A stretch of 64,000 nt of DNA from Bugula neritina (GCA_964035545.1 OZ037767.1:3657680-3721679), one strand, 5' to 3'. Positions 1-13,961 are shown, counted from the first letter of the stretch. Notes: generated by a model from the letters alone, not told the origin. A program made the numbers and translations.

Positions 1-2280
1 TTTGTAATTTCCGAACAAAATATAAAGTAAAATACAATAAATATATGGAATGATATGACAGTCTAATTTATATAAAGTTTGTAATAACATAGATGTAATA
101 CATCAAGAAATGAAACATACATGTCATATGTAATATCGCATACTTAATGCACTATAATATATTTATATTACAAAACATTATATATAGTTAACTTCATTAG
201 CATAGTTGTTCATATAAACTTATATTATGTACAGAGCAGTTTACTAAATCATCATAACTATACTCAAATTTATTTTACTAAGAGCAGAAAATAACTATGT
301 CATTATATTCTTGGTATAATAAATTTAGTTTCAATTAAATTATATTTGATTCATGTTGACTTATGTCACAGTTGTGTAGTAATATTAATAAGCAATTCAA
401 ATTACTATAAACTTTGCGTAAAATGTGCAAAAAATATGTTTTTAATACTTTAATTTTATTCATAAACAAAGCAAATTGTAATTTTCGTTCTTCAAGACTG
501 TAAATATTTTTAAAAACAAAGCAATTGTCATTGGAGCTTCACTTCATTCATATCCTTTATGAAGTTTTGCTAATTAATGTAAAGTTTGTAGATGTAAGCA
601 CTGCTATCTTATCACAAGCTATTAAAGCTTGTTAATTAAATCATCAAATTAGCTTAGTAGATTCTTGAAGGCAATATTATGACTAAAATTGATATCTATA
701 ATATGCCTTTTAAAAAGCAAATGCTTACTTGAATGTCTACAGAAGAAATAATATGGTAGGACTTTATGCTAAGCATAAATGAATCTCCCAAATGCAGCCA
801 TTGTCTAGGGGTTAGAGCGTTTGCTTTGTGAACACGAAGTCATGGGTTCGAACCCCGACAAAGGCCATTGGTGATGTTAGGAAGAGCATCCAGTCACAAT
901 TGCTCCTGTGTCTCATTTAAACAAGTCCTTAGCTCGCTCCAACAAAAACCCTTTCCATTGGGGTTTCTCGCAGGGATAGTGACTATAAACTTGCATAAGT
1001 TTTCTTTATAAATGAATATCTCAAAACATATTTTCATAAAATAAAATATGAATTTAGTTTGAGCAATCAGTTAAAAGTCTCGTTAATATCACCAACTAGA
1101 GCCATACTTCAAAAGTACACATATATAGCTTATGAATAAATTTATATACAGGCTACTACATTTTATTTTAATAATGATAATGGAGATGATCTTGAAAATG
1201 TTTACTTATCGTAAAAAAGAACATAGGTGTAATTCTTCACCTTTAGCATTAGATTCTATTTGATATGTTCATAATTTTGAGTTAGCTGCCAAATTTATTC
1301 TGCAATTTATATCAAAATTTGAGAGAGGACAACTTCACATATAAAAGTCGAGAAATTTATAAACCCATGTTTCTTGAGAATTTATTTTTTGAACTCTAAT
1401 CAAATAGATGAACTTTAACAAATAAGCAAACTTGAAAATCAGTCAATGTGTCATTTATTGCCTTGTAAACAGCAGCATATCTCTGTATATAATATGCTGT
1501 TGTATATACATTAGTACTGCCTAATTTAATCAAACTTGATGGAGTTTTTATAAATTAGCATAGAATAAGCATGTCAAAAGTTGCAAAAAAACTTAAAACA
1601 AGTACCTTGAACTCCACTTGAAATGTTTTAATAATGATAACAACAAAAGACAAGCTGCTTTCTGACTAGTTGCCTGTCATGTGACCAGTTAGTTCCGGTA
1701 TCAACCAGTATTGTCTTCACTGTTATTATAGCGACTCTGCCTACTTATTCAACACTCAGTAATACAACTCATCTCTATAAATAATTTGCATCAAATTAAA
1801 ACAGTTCTCAAACCATCTATCTTATTTGTTATAACTTACCTAATAGTCCTCCAGGTATTTAGAAGACAGCATAATAATATTATGTTATAATTACCTCTTA
1901 CAAGCACGCCATGTTACAGGTATTTGCATTAATTATAAGCTTTACTTAAACTGGAAAGCATTAAATATTCGTTGCTCTTATTTTGATATAGCCTAGGAAA
2001 TTCACTGTTGTATGTGCGTTGTTAATGCTATTTTGACTAGCTATAGAATCCCGGTTTTATTTATTATGTACTTCGATAAACTTGGTTTGGCAAACGATCA
2101 ACTACATAAACTAGTTGAAACCAGTTTTTGTTATGCTATAGGATATGGTTGGACACATTCTAATAGATAAGCCTGCAAACTGGTTGTTCCTACAAAATTA
2201 GTAAACAGCTACATACAGCAAAGGCTGGTAATGCTTTAGCATTATTTCTTTAACTCTTGATTCTCTTAGAACAACTTATT
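1..2280. other. Intergenic AT-rich region upstream of DMGDH
   Basis: No convincing coding exon is seen on either strand: reading frames are short and composition is uniformly AT-rich. The only recognisable element is a tRNA-derived SINE at 794-1007. The promoter of the DMGDH gene should lie near the 3' end of this stretch, but no clear core promoter element can be named. Confidence 0.6.
775..1026 (+). mobile_element. tRNA-derived SINE, family 1, copy 1, with target-site duplication
   Basis: The 5' part looks like a tRNA gene. A box-A-like stretch (TAGGGGTTAGAGCG) is followed about 35 bases later by a perfect box B (GGGTTCGAACCCC). A non-tRNA body follows (TTAGGAAGAGCATCCAGTCA) and ends in GACTATAAACTTGC. 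The same head and body recur at 2733 and 44766. The flanks 775-792 and 1008-1026 match as imperfect direct repeats beginning ATAAATGAAT, the expected target-site duplication of an element mobilised by a LINE. The element proper is about 794-1007. It does not end in poly-A, so it probably relies on a 3' tail recognised by its partner LINE (inference). Confidence 0.85.
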
Positions 2281-2409
2281 TCAGTCAATGGGAAAGCTTC
2301 AAAGGATCTTGTTGTCAGCAACTTTGCTATAAGTTCATAGTTGAACTACTGCTCCAGCAGACTCAACACTGCAGTACGTGGACTATACAAGTTGAGAAGA
2401 ACCTATCTG
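2281..2409 (+). other. DMGDH: Candidate 5' UTR exon of DMGDH
   Basis: The stretch ends at a strong splice donor (CTATCTG|GTAAGT at 2409/2410). The first coding exon of DMGDH is preceded by a good acceptor (CTGTTTTAG at 3782-3790), 15 bases before the ATG. A non-coding first exon ending at 2409 is therefore likely, with a 1.4-kb first intron holding a SINE and the TCTG microsatellite. The 5' boundary is arbitrary and no transcript evidence is available. Confidence 0.4.
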
Positions 2410-2716
2410 GTAAGTAATTATATGTTCTTGTGTAAGTTTTTCGTTATATCTTGCAGTTACAGTAATATGGTATGCAATGCATGAGAATTGCAAGGGTACA
2501 CATATGCAAAGGATGACATACTATAGGCATAGGTTTGTGTGCAATTAATTTGCACCAGTCTCAGCTTATAAGCAGTCAACAGTCTTCATAGGTATTTTAT
2601 TGCTGTGTTGAAAACCAACATCAACATGTCAGTCTATTGCCTGCAACTGCAAACTGATAAATACAGTAAAAATAGCAACTCTGAAGTTTTAAAACTTATT
2701 TTAATATTATTGCACC

Positions 2717-2966
2717 AGAAATACTTATCAAGGAAGCAGCAGTGGTCTAGGGGTTATAGCGTTTGCTTAGTAAACACTAAGTTATGGGTTCGAGCCTAGA
2801 CAGAGGCCATTGGTGATGTTAGGAACAGCATATAGTCATAATTTCTCCCGTGCCTCATCTGAATAAGTCCTTATATAGCTGCTTTAAGAAAAAACCTTTT
2901 AATCAGGAGGTTCTCACAGGGATAGCGACTATAAACTTGCGTGAGTTTATAGAAATACTTATCCAG
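2717..2966 (+). mobile_element. tRNA-derived SINE, family 1, copy 2
   Basis: Same family as 794-1007: tRNA-like head (TCTAGGGGTTATAGCG, then GGGTTCGAGCC), the body motif TTAGGAACAGCATATAGTCA, and the 3' end ACTATAAACTTGCGTGAG. It is flanked by a clear target-site duplication of about 16 bases beginning AGAAATACTTATC (2717-2732 and 2951-2966). The element itself is about 2733-2950 and lies in the probable 5' UTR intron of DMGDH, just upstream of the TCTG array. Confidence 0.85.
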
Positions 2967-3002
2967 TTGAGCACAATATGGTATCAGATCTTTAGAATAT
3001 GT

Positions 3003-3708
<706 letters not shown>

Positions 3709-3805
3709 TTGTGTGCGAGCACTGTATTTACCATCAATCTTCATGTTTGCTAAAAAGATGCATTGTTTGTAGTGTACAGAGCTGTTTTAGTTACAAAGCC
3801 AAACC

Positions 3806-4490
3806 ATGAATAGACTACTTTTTTCTCCAGTCACTCGCAATATTCTAGCTAGAAAAGTTTCACAGATAACTCCTCTAAGCTTCATTTCATCTGGAAAACT
3901 TCGACTTGATGAAGAGAAATTGTAAGTATGACAACTCCAACTTTATAGCTTATAACATGCAGTTTGTGTGACAACTCCAAACCATTGGCTATAATGACTT
4001 GTAAAAAGTAAGACAACTCCAATATGCTTCTACCATTATTGAGGTTCTGCTAGGAAGATATGACAACTTTTAAATAGATAATAATATAATGACAATGCAA
4101 ATATATATCAATAGTTGTTTTTCAATTAAATTTAAAATTTTGTTAGCTGTTTTTTGTGTTGCATAATATAATAGAATCAACTAGTGAAGTTACTTTTGAG
4201 TATTTTTATCTGCAAAAACAACAAAAAAGCTTCAATTATTAATATGACACTAGCATACAGTTTGCAGTAAAGTTTCAATTATTATCCAACAGAAAAGGAG
4301 CTCAATGGACAGATGATGCTAAAGTAGTGATAATTGGAGGGGGGTGTGTCGGCACGTCCCTAGCTTACCATTTAGCCAAGAAAGGGGTCAAGGACGTTGT
4401 GCTGTTAGAAAAGAGTGAGTTGACTGCAGGCTCCACTTGGCATGCGGTAAGACACCTTCCAAAACCAAGTATACAAAACAATTCAATTCA

Positions 4491-4544
<54 letters not shown>

Positions 4545-7500
4545 GGAAGGCAATACAATTTGTTGTATAGTTTTGTGCAAAAATCTTAAGTTGGTGCACA
4601 TCTGCCAAGTAAGTCAATAAACTGTAGTATCCTTCATTTAAAAGTATGTGATTCTGTTATAATATCATATTAATTGTCAATAAAGGTTTTGTAGCATTAT
4701 ATAACTTATCAAATGTGTTTAACTTCTCACCCAGTGTTTTCAAAGCTAGAGTGATAAGTAATTTTATACATGTATGCCAGTGATGGTATACTGAGCCTTA
4801 TGGTGATGGCTTTATATAATTGGGTTGATTCAATTGTAGGCGGGGTTAGTGACATACTTTAACGGAACAACCAACATGAAAAAGATCCATCACTACTGCA
4901 TGGAAGTGCTTGCGAATATAGAAAAAGAAACTGGCCAGGTTTGATTATAGAACGGCTTTTAATATTTATTTGTTGTGTTTATGTTATACACTCAAGCAAG
5001 CTGTGTGATAATTAACATGACCAATTTATCTAAATATAACTGTTTGTACTTTAATTGCTATATTTTCCGACTTTTAATTAAAATAAGCTATTATTAATAG
5101 TGATGAAAAAGAACGGTGACATTAATATATATTTAAAAACCATTTCTGTTGTCTTCTCATTTAAATTTTATGTAACAAAGTAATAGTTATATAGTTGTGG
5201 TATTCATATATAGATTTGTTTTTATATAAAACATAGCTATTGTATTATTGGGGGGTTCTTTGCTATAATATAATATTAGGGGGCCTATTATACATTTTAT
5301 AAAAAATTCAGCAAGTTTTGACTGACAATAGTAAGTGTTGTATGCTGACGGTTGATTAACCCATGTGGATTAAATAATAGGTAATATAATATGATGTGAG
5401 AAATGCAATTGGTGCTTTTCTAGTTTAAAAATACTGATATGAAACATAAAAATAAATATTTTCAAGATACATTATTGAGTTGTCTTCTCTTTTATTAGCA
5501 AGTTGGATTCCATAACTGCGGAAGCCTTAGATTAGCTACGACTGAAAGCCGACTAGATGAAATGAAGTATCAGCTATCACGGGCATTATGGCATCCGGCC
5601 CATATTGAGTTAATTGGTCCAGAAAAAGTTCACGAGCTACACCCTTTGCTGAATATGGACATGGTAAGCTATGAATTAATTACTGTATTGTTATGTTATT
5701 ATAATATATTGCTATATAGCTCAACAGCTGGCAAACTGCAAATGGAATATTATTATGACTCTGGTTAAAGAGAGTTTTGAAGAGGCTATTGAAAGGAATT
5801 TACAAAATAATTAATGTTGTTAGCCTTTGGAATAGTGTAAGGGCTCTACAATATTATTTGTTAAGGAAGCATTCTATTAATAGGGTTTATTTTACACTGT
5901 CATCAAAGTAAACCATAAGCAATGATAGGCTATAGTTTATAATAAAACAGACATTCTTATGGGTTTTCTGTCATTCAAGTTCATTAAAAATTACTGTAGA
6001 AAAAGAATGTTCAAAACTAACTATAGATTTCCAGTTATATCAAAATAGTTTTTTGCATACTTTTAAAATAACACGTGTACTTTTTCTAGATTGTAGTTGA
6101 ATTACTAGATATTTTTTAAACAAAAATACTAAATAATTTGCGGTTCTGCATTTATATTTGTAGATCTTAGGTGGCTTGTACACTCCAAATGACGGGCACG
6201 TCGACCCATACTCTCTAACTCAGGCCTATGCAACTGGTGCTAGGGCTAACGGTGCTCAGATAGTTCAGTATTGTGATGTTTCAGACACAACTTTAAAGGA
6301 AAATGGTCGCTGGGAAATACAGACAGACAAAGGAGTTATTAAAACTGACCATGTGGTCAATGCAGCAGGTTGACTATTGTCATAAATCATGCTAGAATTT
6401 GATTATATGATCACCTCAAACTTCGTTAACAAAATTCACTGTTTTATTTACTGTTTATTACTACATATTATAAAACAAAACTTGTTCACTCTTCTATTCA
6501 ATGTGCAGCCTATAATATGCTTAGCTAATCCAACTTTTCAAAAATATCTATCCAGGTCTGTGGGCTAGAGAAGTTGGAAAACTAGCTGGAATAACTTTGC
6601 CTATCATACCTGCCCATCATCAATACGTAATCACATCTAGTCTTCCTGAGGTAGAGGCGTTGGAAAGAGAGACACCAGTGATTAGAGACTTGGAAGGTGT
6701 TAACTGCATTAACTAAATCTATACACTAAATCTGTATAAACAAATGTTTACTAAGGCATCATTATGTATTTGATTGTTTATTTTATGAACTGCTTCTTGG
6801 AGTTGTATAACCTTTGTTTGTGAATCAAATTTGTGGAGCAAAACACTATTTTAGATGATTAATTTCTGAGTAGTTAGTGTTTTGTTGTATTGTTTTACAG
6901 GATCGTATTACTTGCGGCAAGAAAGGGGAGGATTACTGTACGGCCCTTATGAAGATAGAGAAAAAATGGATCTTTGCTATGATTGGTATGACAATGGGCC
7001 ACCTCAAGGTATTTTTAACTTTCTTTCTATAACCAACTCTATTCATTATGTATTTGAAAATAGTGCTTTAAACTCTGTTTTAGTAGTTAAAATATTATTA
7101 TTATACATGTTACTAAATTCTTGATAAGCACTAATAATTATTTCATATAGTAAATCCTAATAAGCACTGCATGGTAAGTAACATAATAAACACTAATATG
7201 CACTGATGAGCACTAATAAGCAATATCAAGTCAACAATTGATACTTATAAGCACCAATAAGCCGATGATACAAACTGGTAAATAATAGTAAACATTAATG
7301 ACCACTGATAAGCATTAGTATAGACACTAATTTAAGTAAAAACAAGCACTGATGAGCAATAATAGGCACTAATAAGCACAAATGAACTCTTATATAATTC
7401 ACAGAATTACATTTGTGTTATTATTAAGGATTTGGTAAAGAACTGTTCCAGCCGAACCTGGACAGAATATCTGACAACTCAGAGATGGCCATGCAGCTGG

Positions 7501-10500
7501 TGCCGTGCTTGGAAAGAGCAGAGATTCAGACTGTCGTGTCCGGTCCTATAACTTACGGTCCGGATATTCTACCTCAAGTGGGACCTTTTCAAGGATTACA
7601 CAATTACTGGGTATCTGCTGCACACACGTGAGTCTGTTGTAACGCGTGACCTAGTCGATTATATGGCCTAGTCGATCATGTGACTTACTTTATCATGTGA
7701 CCTAGTTGATCATGTGACCTAGTCGATCATGTGACCTAGTTGATTTACCCTCTATAACAGTTGGCTCGAATAATCTGCTCTTTATAAAAATTGACCAAGG
7801 TAGTCTCCGCATTGAACCGCATAGCTCAGTTATCTAAATATTGCTAACACATACACAATTATTGAAAAGTCATGTCAAAGTTGCCAGTTTTTACATTGCA
7901 GATATGGCATAGCTCATTCCGCAGGGTTCGGTGACTACTTAGCTGATTGGATAATACACGGAGAGCCTCCTTTTGAATGTGCCGAGACGGACCCCAATAG
8001 ATATTCTCCGAAATGGTGCACTGAGTAGGTTGACCTTAACCTGTTTATTTCGTGTCATCTCATTTCTGAGCAATATTTGTCTATATGTGTGTGCGTGCAT
8101 GTGCGTTTACGCATGCATGTGCGTGTGTGCGTATGCATGTGTGCGTGCGTGCATGAGTGAGTGTGTGTGTAAGTTTTCTTGATAAATTAGCAACAGTTGC
8201 CAATTACTGCCTAGTTTTTAAACTTATACTAAATGTTTAGCCTATATTATATTAATACATCTTATTAAAGATATCATTGGTATTGTGTATGAGACATATC
8301 AATGCTATCTGCATGTTATTGTAATCTAAAACACTTTCAGTGAGTTTCATTTGGCAAAGGCACGAGAGACTTATGGTATGAACAACCATCCTCCATTCCC
8401 CAAGGAGGTGAGACCCGCCGGGAGGCCCACATGTAGGACAACTCCCATATACAAACTCCAGAAAGAATCTGGTGCCCAGTTTTCCTTCTCTGCAGGTATT
8501 CAAGCAACACTACACGTAGAGAGGCTCTAAACTCATGATTTAAACTATTGCAGCTTCAAATCTTCATTTATTAAAATGTTATTATATCATTATGTTATAA
8601 TTATTACGTCATTACCAACTATAACTGTAAGTAATTATCATTTTTATATTGTTATGATATTTTCTGTATGCTGTAATATTTTTTCTTGATTTTTTTATGA
8701 TTTTTATCAATTCATAATTTATGTTACTATATAGTTGCCACATTACTATAAGCTTATAGTTGATATATTACTACATAGTTACTATATTACTATATATAGT
8801 TATTATATTACTGTATATAATTATTATACTACTATATATAGTTATTTTATTGCTATATATAGTTAATATTTTACTATATAATAATTATATTACTATATAT
8901 AGTTATTATATTACAATATAGTTACGAGTATTATATTACTATATTACTATATTATAGTTATCATAACAACAGTATTGCTACTATTATGTGTATCGTTATG
9001 CTGTCTCTATGATTGTGTAGGATGGGAGACGGCAGACTGGTACGCATTACCTGGAGATGAGTCCGGATATATTCCCTCCTTCAGACGGACAAACTGGTTT
9101 GAGCCAGTGGGACGGGAATGTAGAGGAGTTCTGGAGAACTGCGGAGTGATTGATTTGAGTGCCTTTGGCAAGTTTGAGTTGACCGGCCCAGACTCTGCTA
9201 AACTCATTGATTACTTGTATGCTAACGAAGTACCTAAGGTAATTACACACATACACACGCATATGCACGCACACACGCACACGCGCACACACACACACCC
9301 ACACACACACGCACACGCACACACACACACACACACATACACGCACACGCGCACACACACATGCGCACACACACACACGCCCCCACATGCAAACAAACAC
9401 ATTCATTTTAAGCATGTTCTTTATATCATACCATGTCATCATAAACTGAAACATTTTGTAGAAAGGAGAGATTAAAGTTTCCCACATGTTGACCTCTACT
9501 GGCACTGTGTACGCTGAGCATACTGTGTCTTGCATGGACCCGGAGAGGTTCTGGTGTGTAACTGGTGGCACGTCAGAGCTTCATGATATCAGGTATGAAT
9601 AAACCAACATAACTAATTAGCAAGTAATACTTACTAATGTTTTACTTACACTTATACGACTTACACGCTCCCTATGCACTGTACAGTGGGATTACATATA
9701 AAATGTGTCCTTTACATTATACAGTGTGCTTATACTTATACTCTAAGTTATGCCATCTTTTCTTGTATTTTTATGACAAACAACTGCACCCACAACACAT
9801 CATTTTTGACTTTTCCTGAAAAACCTCCTTCTGATACAGATTATACATCATGAACTTTACATCAAAGCTTTACAAAATATCTTCCTCAACACAAAATACA
9901 TTATTTTGATATATACGAATATTGCTACACCCGCAGATGGATGGAAATGGTAGCTAAAGAGCGAAACTACAATGTTAAGTTTGAAATGATTTCTGACGAA
10001 TACATGGTGGTGAGCATAGCAGGGCCCAAGTCTAGGGAGGTCATGGCGAAACTTACAGATGCAGACGTGTCAGGAGAATCTTGGCCTTTCATGGTTCAGA
10101 AGACGATAGAGCTAGCTGGGGTCACTGCCCACGCCTTTCGACTCTCCTACACTGGTTTGTTGGTGCTCAGTCTATTTTCTAAAGTGATTGGGGCAGCTAA
10201 GTTTATAATGTAATATAGAAATTAAACCAATATTAGAATAATGCTGTTATTTTATCATTATGTAGTGTTGACTGAGCAGTTACTCAGCTATTTTAGAACC
10301 TATAAGGCTATCTTAACTTAAGTTAGAACGTCAAAACAAATAATGATAAATATCAACAGCATATATTTATTTAAAGGCTTTGCAGTGATATCTGTTTAAA
10401 CCTATTATAAATGTCTTTCAAACATGTTTATTAGTTTATATCTTTTTCAAAATAACAAAAGGAAAATATAAAATTCTTCTTTTCCTACTGTTCAGTGATT

Positions 10501-12791
10501 GTGGAATTATGCTTGCGGATTGCATAATATGTTGTTGACTATATATATACAGTACTGTATTAACAGGTGAATTAGGCTGGGAACTATACATCAAGCCAGA
10601 GAGCATGCTCTCGCTATACAAAGCTATCCAGGAAGCTGGAAAAGAGTTCCAAATGGTGAAGTTTGGAAAGTTTGCGCTTGATTCCCTGCGACAGGAAAAA
10701 GGAATGCGAGGTTGGGGCATGGAGGTAGCCTATATCTATTACTATATAATACTATACTTTACTATATATTACTACCTATGTTTCTATAGATTATTGTATA
10801 TCACTCTGTATTACTCTATACTACTATATACAAGTATACTATAACTATATTTTCATGTTACTATATACTAATACTTGCTATTATATATTACTGTATAATA
10901 TTATATATTACTATATAATACTTTGTATTACTATATATTACTCTATACAACTACATATTACTCTATAATGCTTGGTAAGCCTAGGGCCACACGGTGCGTA
11001 TTTTCGCATGCGAAAATTGAAACCACAAGTAGCAAAGGTGTCCACTGTGCGCGTTGAGAAAACATTCGCACTTGTCGCTCTGCATTTTCAACGCAAGTGC
11101 GAATCGTCTCTGTCGTCGTCACCTAATTGGCTGGTAGTTATTCAGCGAGCCCAATTCCCTTATTTTAGTGCTACATTCCAGTAAATTGCGTTTTATTGAA
11201 AGCGAGTGCGATTTAAAAATGAAAGCTTTATTTATCACGCATCACTGACGCTACAGTGGACACCTTTGCTACTTGTGATTTCAATTTTCGCATGCGAAAA
11301 TACGCACAGTGTGGCCCTAGGCTTAGTGATATAATATGTGTTTTTCATTTGCTCTGTTCTAACATAAACGCATGTCACAAATGTGACATATAAATGTTTA
11401 TGTAAGAAAAAATGTGACATGTGGCACACTTTGTTCTACATGATGCATTTATGTTGTGCACATGTTTTTTATAGCATATTGTTGGGGACTTATTGTAGAT
11501 GACTAAAGGTACAAATGCTCTTGAAGCTGGGTTAGGGATGTTTTTAAAGCCAAACAAAGTGAGTATATTATGTTACTACTACTACTGCTACTGCTACTGC
11601 CACTGCTACTGTAACTGCTATTGCTACTACTATTACTACTGCTACTACTATTAATACTTACCATTGCTTGTAGGAAGCAGACTTCATTGGAAAGGATAAA
11701 ACCAAGAAAGAAGGTTTAAAAAAGAAATTAGTCTTTTTGACTGTTGAAACAGAAGGAGTGGATCCAGGGGGAGATGAGGTGGTTTGGTGTGATGGGAAGG
11801 TAAGTAGATATTCCTAAGGTTATCATTTTTTAACTCTTTATACCTCAAAATGATTTCATTAAGTATCACACAGGCCAGCAGTAGATGCTGAACTGACTCA
11901 ATACTTTTTGAATATTCAGTATTCAACGGGTAAGTTGGTTTATTAGTTTTTAATGCTTATAATGCTAATCACACACATCAAGTATAAAACTATTATAAAA
12001 TCAACATCATCAATAGCGGAACTGTAAATCAATCTATCACTGTAGGTTTATTCAGAGATGCCAAAAACTGGCTAGCAATGTTGTGTATACTTAGCTTTAA
12101 AAATGGGCTCAAAAATTTATTGAAACTGTGCAAAATGTTTCATGGCTATAATACAAGTATAATAAATTAAAATTGATATTCTCAAGTTATAACTACACTG
12201 TGTACAAGTAGTTTATTAAATGGTGCTAATAATTGCATACGTGTAAAGCTTCATTAGAGATAGGCTTATTCTATAGTCTAAAAACTTAAAAAACTGCTTA
12301 AAACATGAAAAGGATCAAAGTTTTAAAAACAAAAGCGAGATGGCAATTATTTCTGTTTGCACATGCTCTGTTAACTAGCCCTGTAAGTGTAATTATTACA
12401 CGTCAAAAGGGGATGGAGCCATGTGGGGATGTATCTTATCTATTATCAATATACAATTATTAGTAGTCATTGTTAGCATAAATGATTGGGCTTTATCTCC
12501 ACCAGGGACAGCTAGTAACATAGAAGCCAGATAAAACTTCACCAGGAAAATAAGCTTTGCATCGTGTAGCTCACTTTAATTTTTGAGTTTTGATATGATG
12601 TAACATTTTAGGTTGTTGGATATACCACGTCTGGTTGCTATGGCTGGCAGGTTGGCTCTAGTATATGCATGGCTTACCTACCAATAGAATTAGTAAAAAA
12701 CGGAGCTATAGTCCAAGTAGAAGTCTTAGCCCAGAAATATAACGCTACGGTGCACAAGCAACCCTTAGTTAAACATGAAACCCGTAGGTAA
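3806..12791 (+). CDS. DMGDH: Dimethylglycine dehydrogenase, mitochondrial (17 coding exons, 851 aa)
   Basis: Oxidatively demethylates dimethylglycine to sarcosine in the mitochondrial matrix (choline/betaine catabolism), using covalent FAD and passing the one-carbon unit to folate. Exons: 3806-3921, 4293-4446, 4840-4938, 5499-5663, 6164-6368, 6556-6696, 6901-7008, 7429-7627, 7902-8024, 8341-8495, 9021-9238, 9462-9592, 9937-10154, 10567-10724, 11499-11558, 11674-11799, 12612-12791. All junctions are GT-AG and in phase, giving 851 aa against about 866 in human. Residues 1-30 are Arg/Ser-rich and almost free of acidic residues, like a mitochondrial presequence. Residues 50-59 ([10 protein letters not shown]) are the dinucleotide-binding motif. 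STWHA places His89 at the covalent-FAD histidine. The DAO/FAD domain is followed by the GcvT-like folate domain ([33 protein letters not shown]). The match to DMGDH is clearer than to sarcosine dehydrogenase. Exon 9 ends at 8024 with donor GTAGGT, so the apparent TAG there is intronic. A candidate poly(A) signal AATAAA lies at 13153. Confidence 0.95.
4493..4544. repeat. TTGA tetranucleotide microsatellite in DMGDH intron 2
   Basis: About 13 perfect TTGA/TGAT units, 47 bases downstream of the exon 2 donor. Confidence 0.95.
7120..7390. repeat. Degenerate tandem repeat in DMGDH intron 7
   Basis: A motif of about 13 bases resembling CACTAATAAGCA recurs with variable spacing across the intron between exons 7 and 8. 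It looks like an old, diverged minisatellite. Confidence 0.7.
7638..7745. repeat. Short tandem repeat TGTGACCTAGTCGATCA in DMGDH intron 8
   Basis: About six diverged copies of a 16-17-base unit lie directly after exon 8. Substitutions between copies (TCGAT/TTGAT, CCTAGT/CTTACT) show some age. Confidence 0.85.
8086..8171. repeat. GT/GC-rich microsatellite in DMGDH intron 9
   Basis: Interrupted GTGTGTGCGTGCATG runs. The open frame across it is low complexity and not a gene. Confidence 0.85.
8735..8970. repeat. Tandem TACTATATATAGTTAT-type repeat in DMGDH intron 10
   Basis: About fifteen diverged copies of a 16-17-base AT-only unit. Confidence 0.8.
9243..9395. repeat. CA/CGCA microsatellite in DMGDH intron 11
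   Basis: Interrupted ACACACGCACAC tract starting five bases after the exon 11 donor. Open frames through it are artefacts. Confidence 0.95.
10735..10970. repeat. TACTATATA-type tandem repeat in DMGDH intron 14
   Basis: Diverged copies of TATTACTATATA fill the intron between exon 14 and the MITE that starts at 10976. Confidence 0.8.
10976..11325. mobile_element. 350-bp MITE with 73-bp terminal inverted repeats
   Basis: The first 73 bases (starting TAAGCCTAGGGCCACAC) are the reverse complement of the last 73 (ending GTGTGGCCCTAGGCTTA), with only two or three mismatches. The arms contain TTTTCGCATGCGAAAA, itself palindromic. There is no transposase frame inside, so it is a non-autonomous DNA transposon. 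The outermost TA on each side may be a TA target-site duplication, which would suggest a Tc1/mariner-like partner (inference). It lies in DMGDH intron 14. Confidence 0.9.
11568..11662. repeat. TAC/TGC trinucleotide microsatellite in DMGDH intron 15
   Basis: Imperfect CTACTACTGCTACTG units fill most of the intron between exons 15 and 16. Confidence 0.9.
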
Positions 12792-13900
12792 AAGTAGTTA
12801 TTTTGAAGAGCAATAGTTTCTAGTCATTCATATTCTGCAGCTAGTCAGGATTTAAGGCTAAGTTTAGCCTTAATGTGTGAACAGCCTCTTAAATCAGCTG
12901 TTCCTTTCTTTTAATGATGACTGAGCATTTTCACTTGAATTTTGTATTTTTTAAGACTATTTATAAATACAAATACTATTTGTATGTTTGTTGGCTTTTG
13001 TTTTAGATTACATTCTTATATTTTGCCTCTTTCCTATTCTGCATGTGTCAGTTGCATAACTAACTGTACATTTGTTGCACCTGAATATTGTGTGGGAAAC
13101 ACTCAATAGTGTTTTTATTTAAATAGTTCAAAGTTAGCTTTGAAAACTGCTGAATAAAGTCACATGACTTTCATAATAGTGACACGTATTGAAACCTAGT
13201 GTATAAGCATTATTTCCTTATGGTTTTAGCCCTAAGATTATGCTAAAAATTTTTTGATAAAAATATTATTTTGATGGAAATACAGTTTTGCAGTTGAATA
13301 TGTTAGCAAATTTTATTGATTTACTAAGTTTGTACGACACTGATTACTATAATTTGTGTTAGTCCTCTATTATTGTAGTGTCATGTTAGTGAGAAAGGTG
13401 ATTTGTTTATATATGTCAGACTGACAATATATTTTCCTTACTCACAATAAGACATAAACACACATCTCTTCTATTCAGCAAAACATCAAAACAAAAGACA
13501 CCATAAGTAGCATAAAACTTGACTTCATCTCTTTGAAAACTGGATCAAAATTCAGTAAGCTGTTACAACACATTTTATATTCACTTGCATAGATTTTAAT
13601 ATTTATACGTACTCTAATTGTTGTGAAGTTTATATATATTTTATTTTGCATTAATTAGAATAACAAAAATGGCAGTTTTGCTCTGTAAAACCTCACACTA
13701 AGCGCACTATACTAATGATTTATAATTTTAAGTTGAACAAGGAAGTGCATGACATACTATAATCCCCCACTCACTCACATCACCCACTATAATAACTTAT
13801 CTAATCATAACAATAATCATGTGCCCATAATAACATGCTTAGCCTCTAATACGACAGAAGTCATTGTTTAATTGAGCGCCTTGTGTACTGCCGACTACAT
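12792..13900. other. Intergenic region between DMGDH and gene A
   Basis: Contains the presumed DMGDH 3' UTR with a candidate poly(A) signal at 13153-13158. No other exon, RNA gene or element is recognised. Confidence 0.5.
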
Positions 13901-13957
13901 GCAGGCTCTACACTCAACTTTCACTGAGACTTCCAATATATAACAGTTGTAGTTAAG
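13901..13957 (+). other. Candidate 5' UTR exon of gene A
   Basis: Ends at a strong donor (GTTAAG|GTGAGT at 13957/13958). The first coding exon of gene A begins after a good acceptor at 16071, 25 bases before its ATG. A non-coding exon here spliced to 16072 is plausible. The left boundary is a guess. Confidence 0.35.
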
Positions 13958-13961
13958 GTGA

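Noticed and set aside
794-880. tRNA gene at the SINE head
   Set aside because: Boxes A and B are present, but the sequence runs into a conserved non-tRNA body with a target-site duplication, and the same unit recurs. It is a SINE and not a tRNA gene.
8021-8040. Apparent in-frame TAG at the end of DMGDH exon 9
   Set aside because: Using donor GA|GTAGGT at 8024 keeps phase with exon 10 and gives the conserved sequence, so the TAG is intronic.
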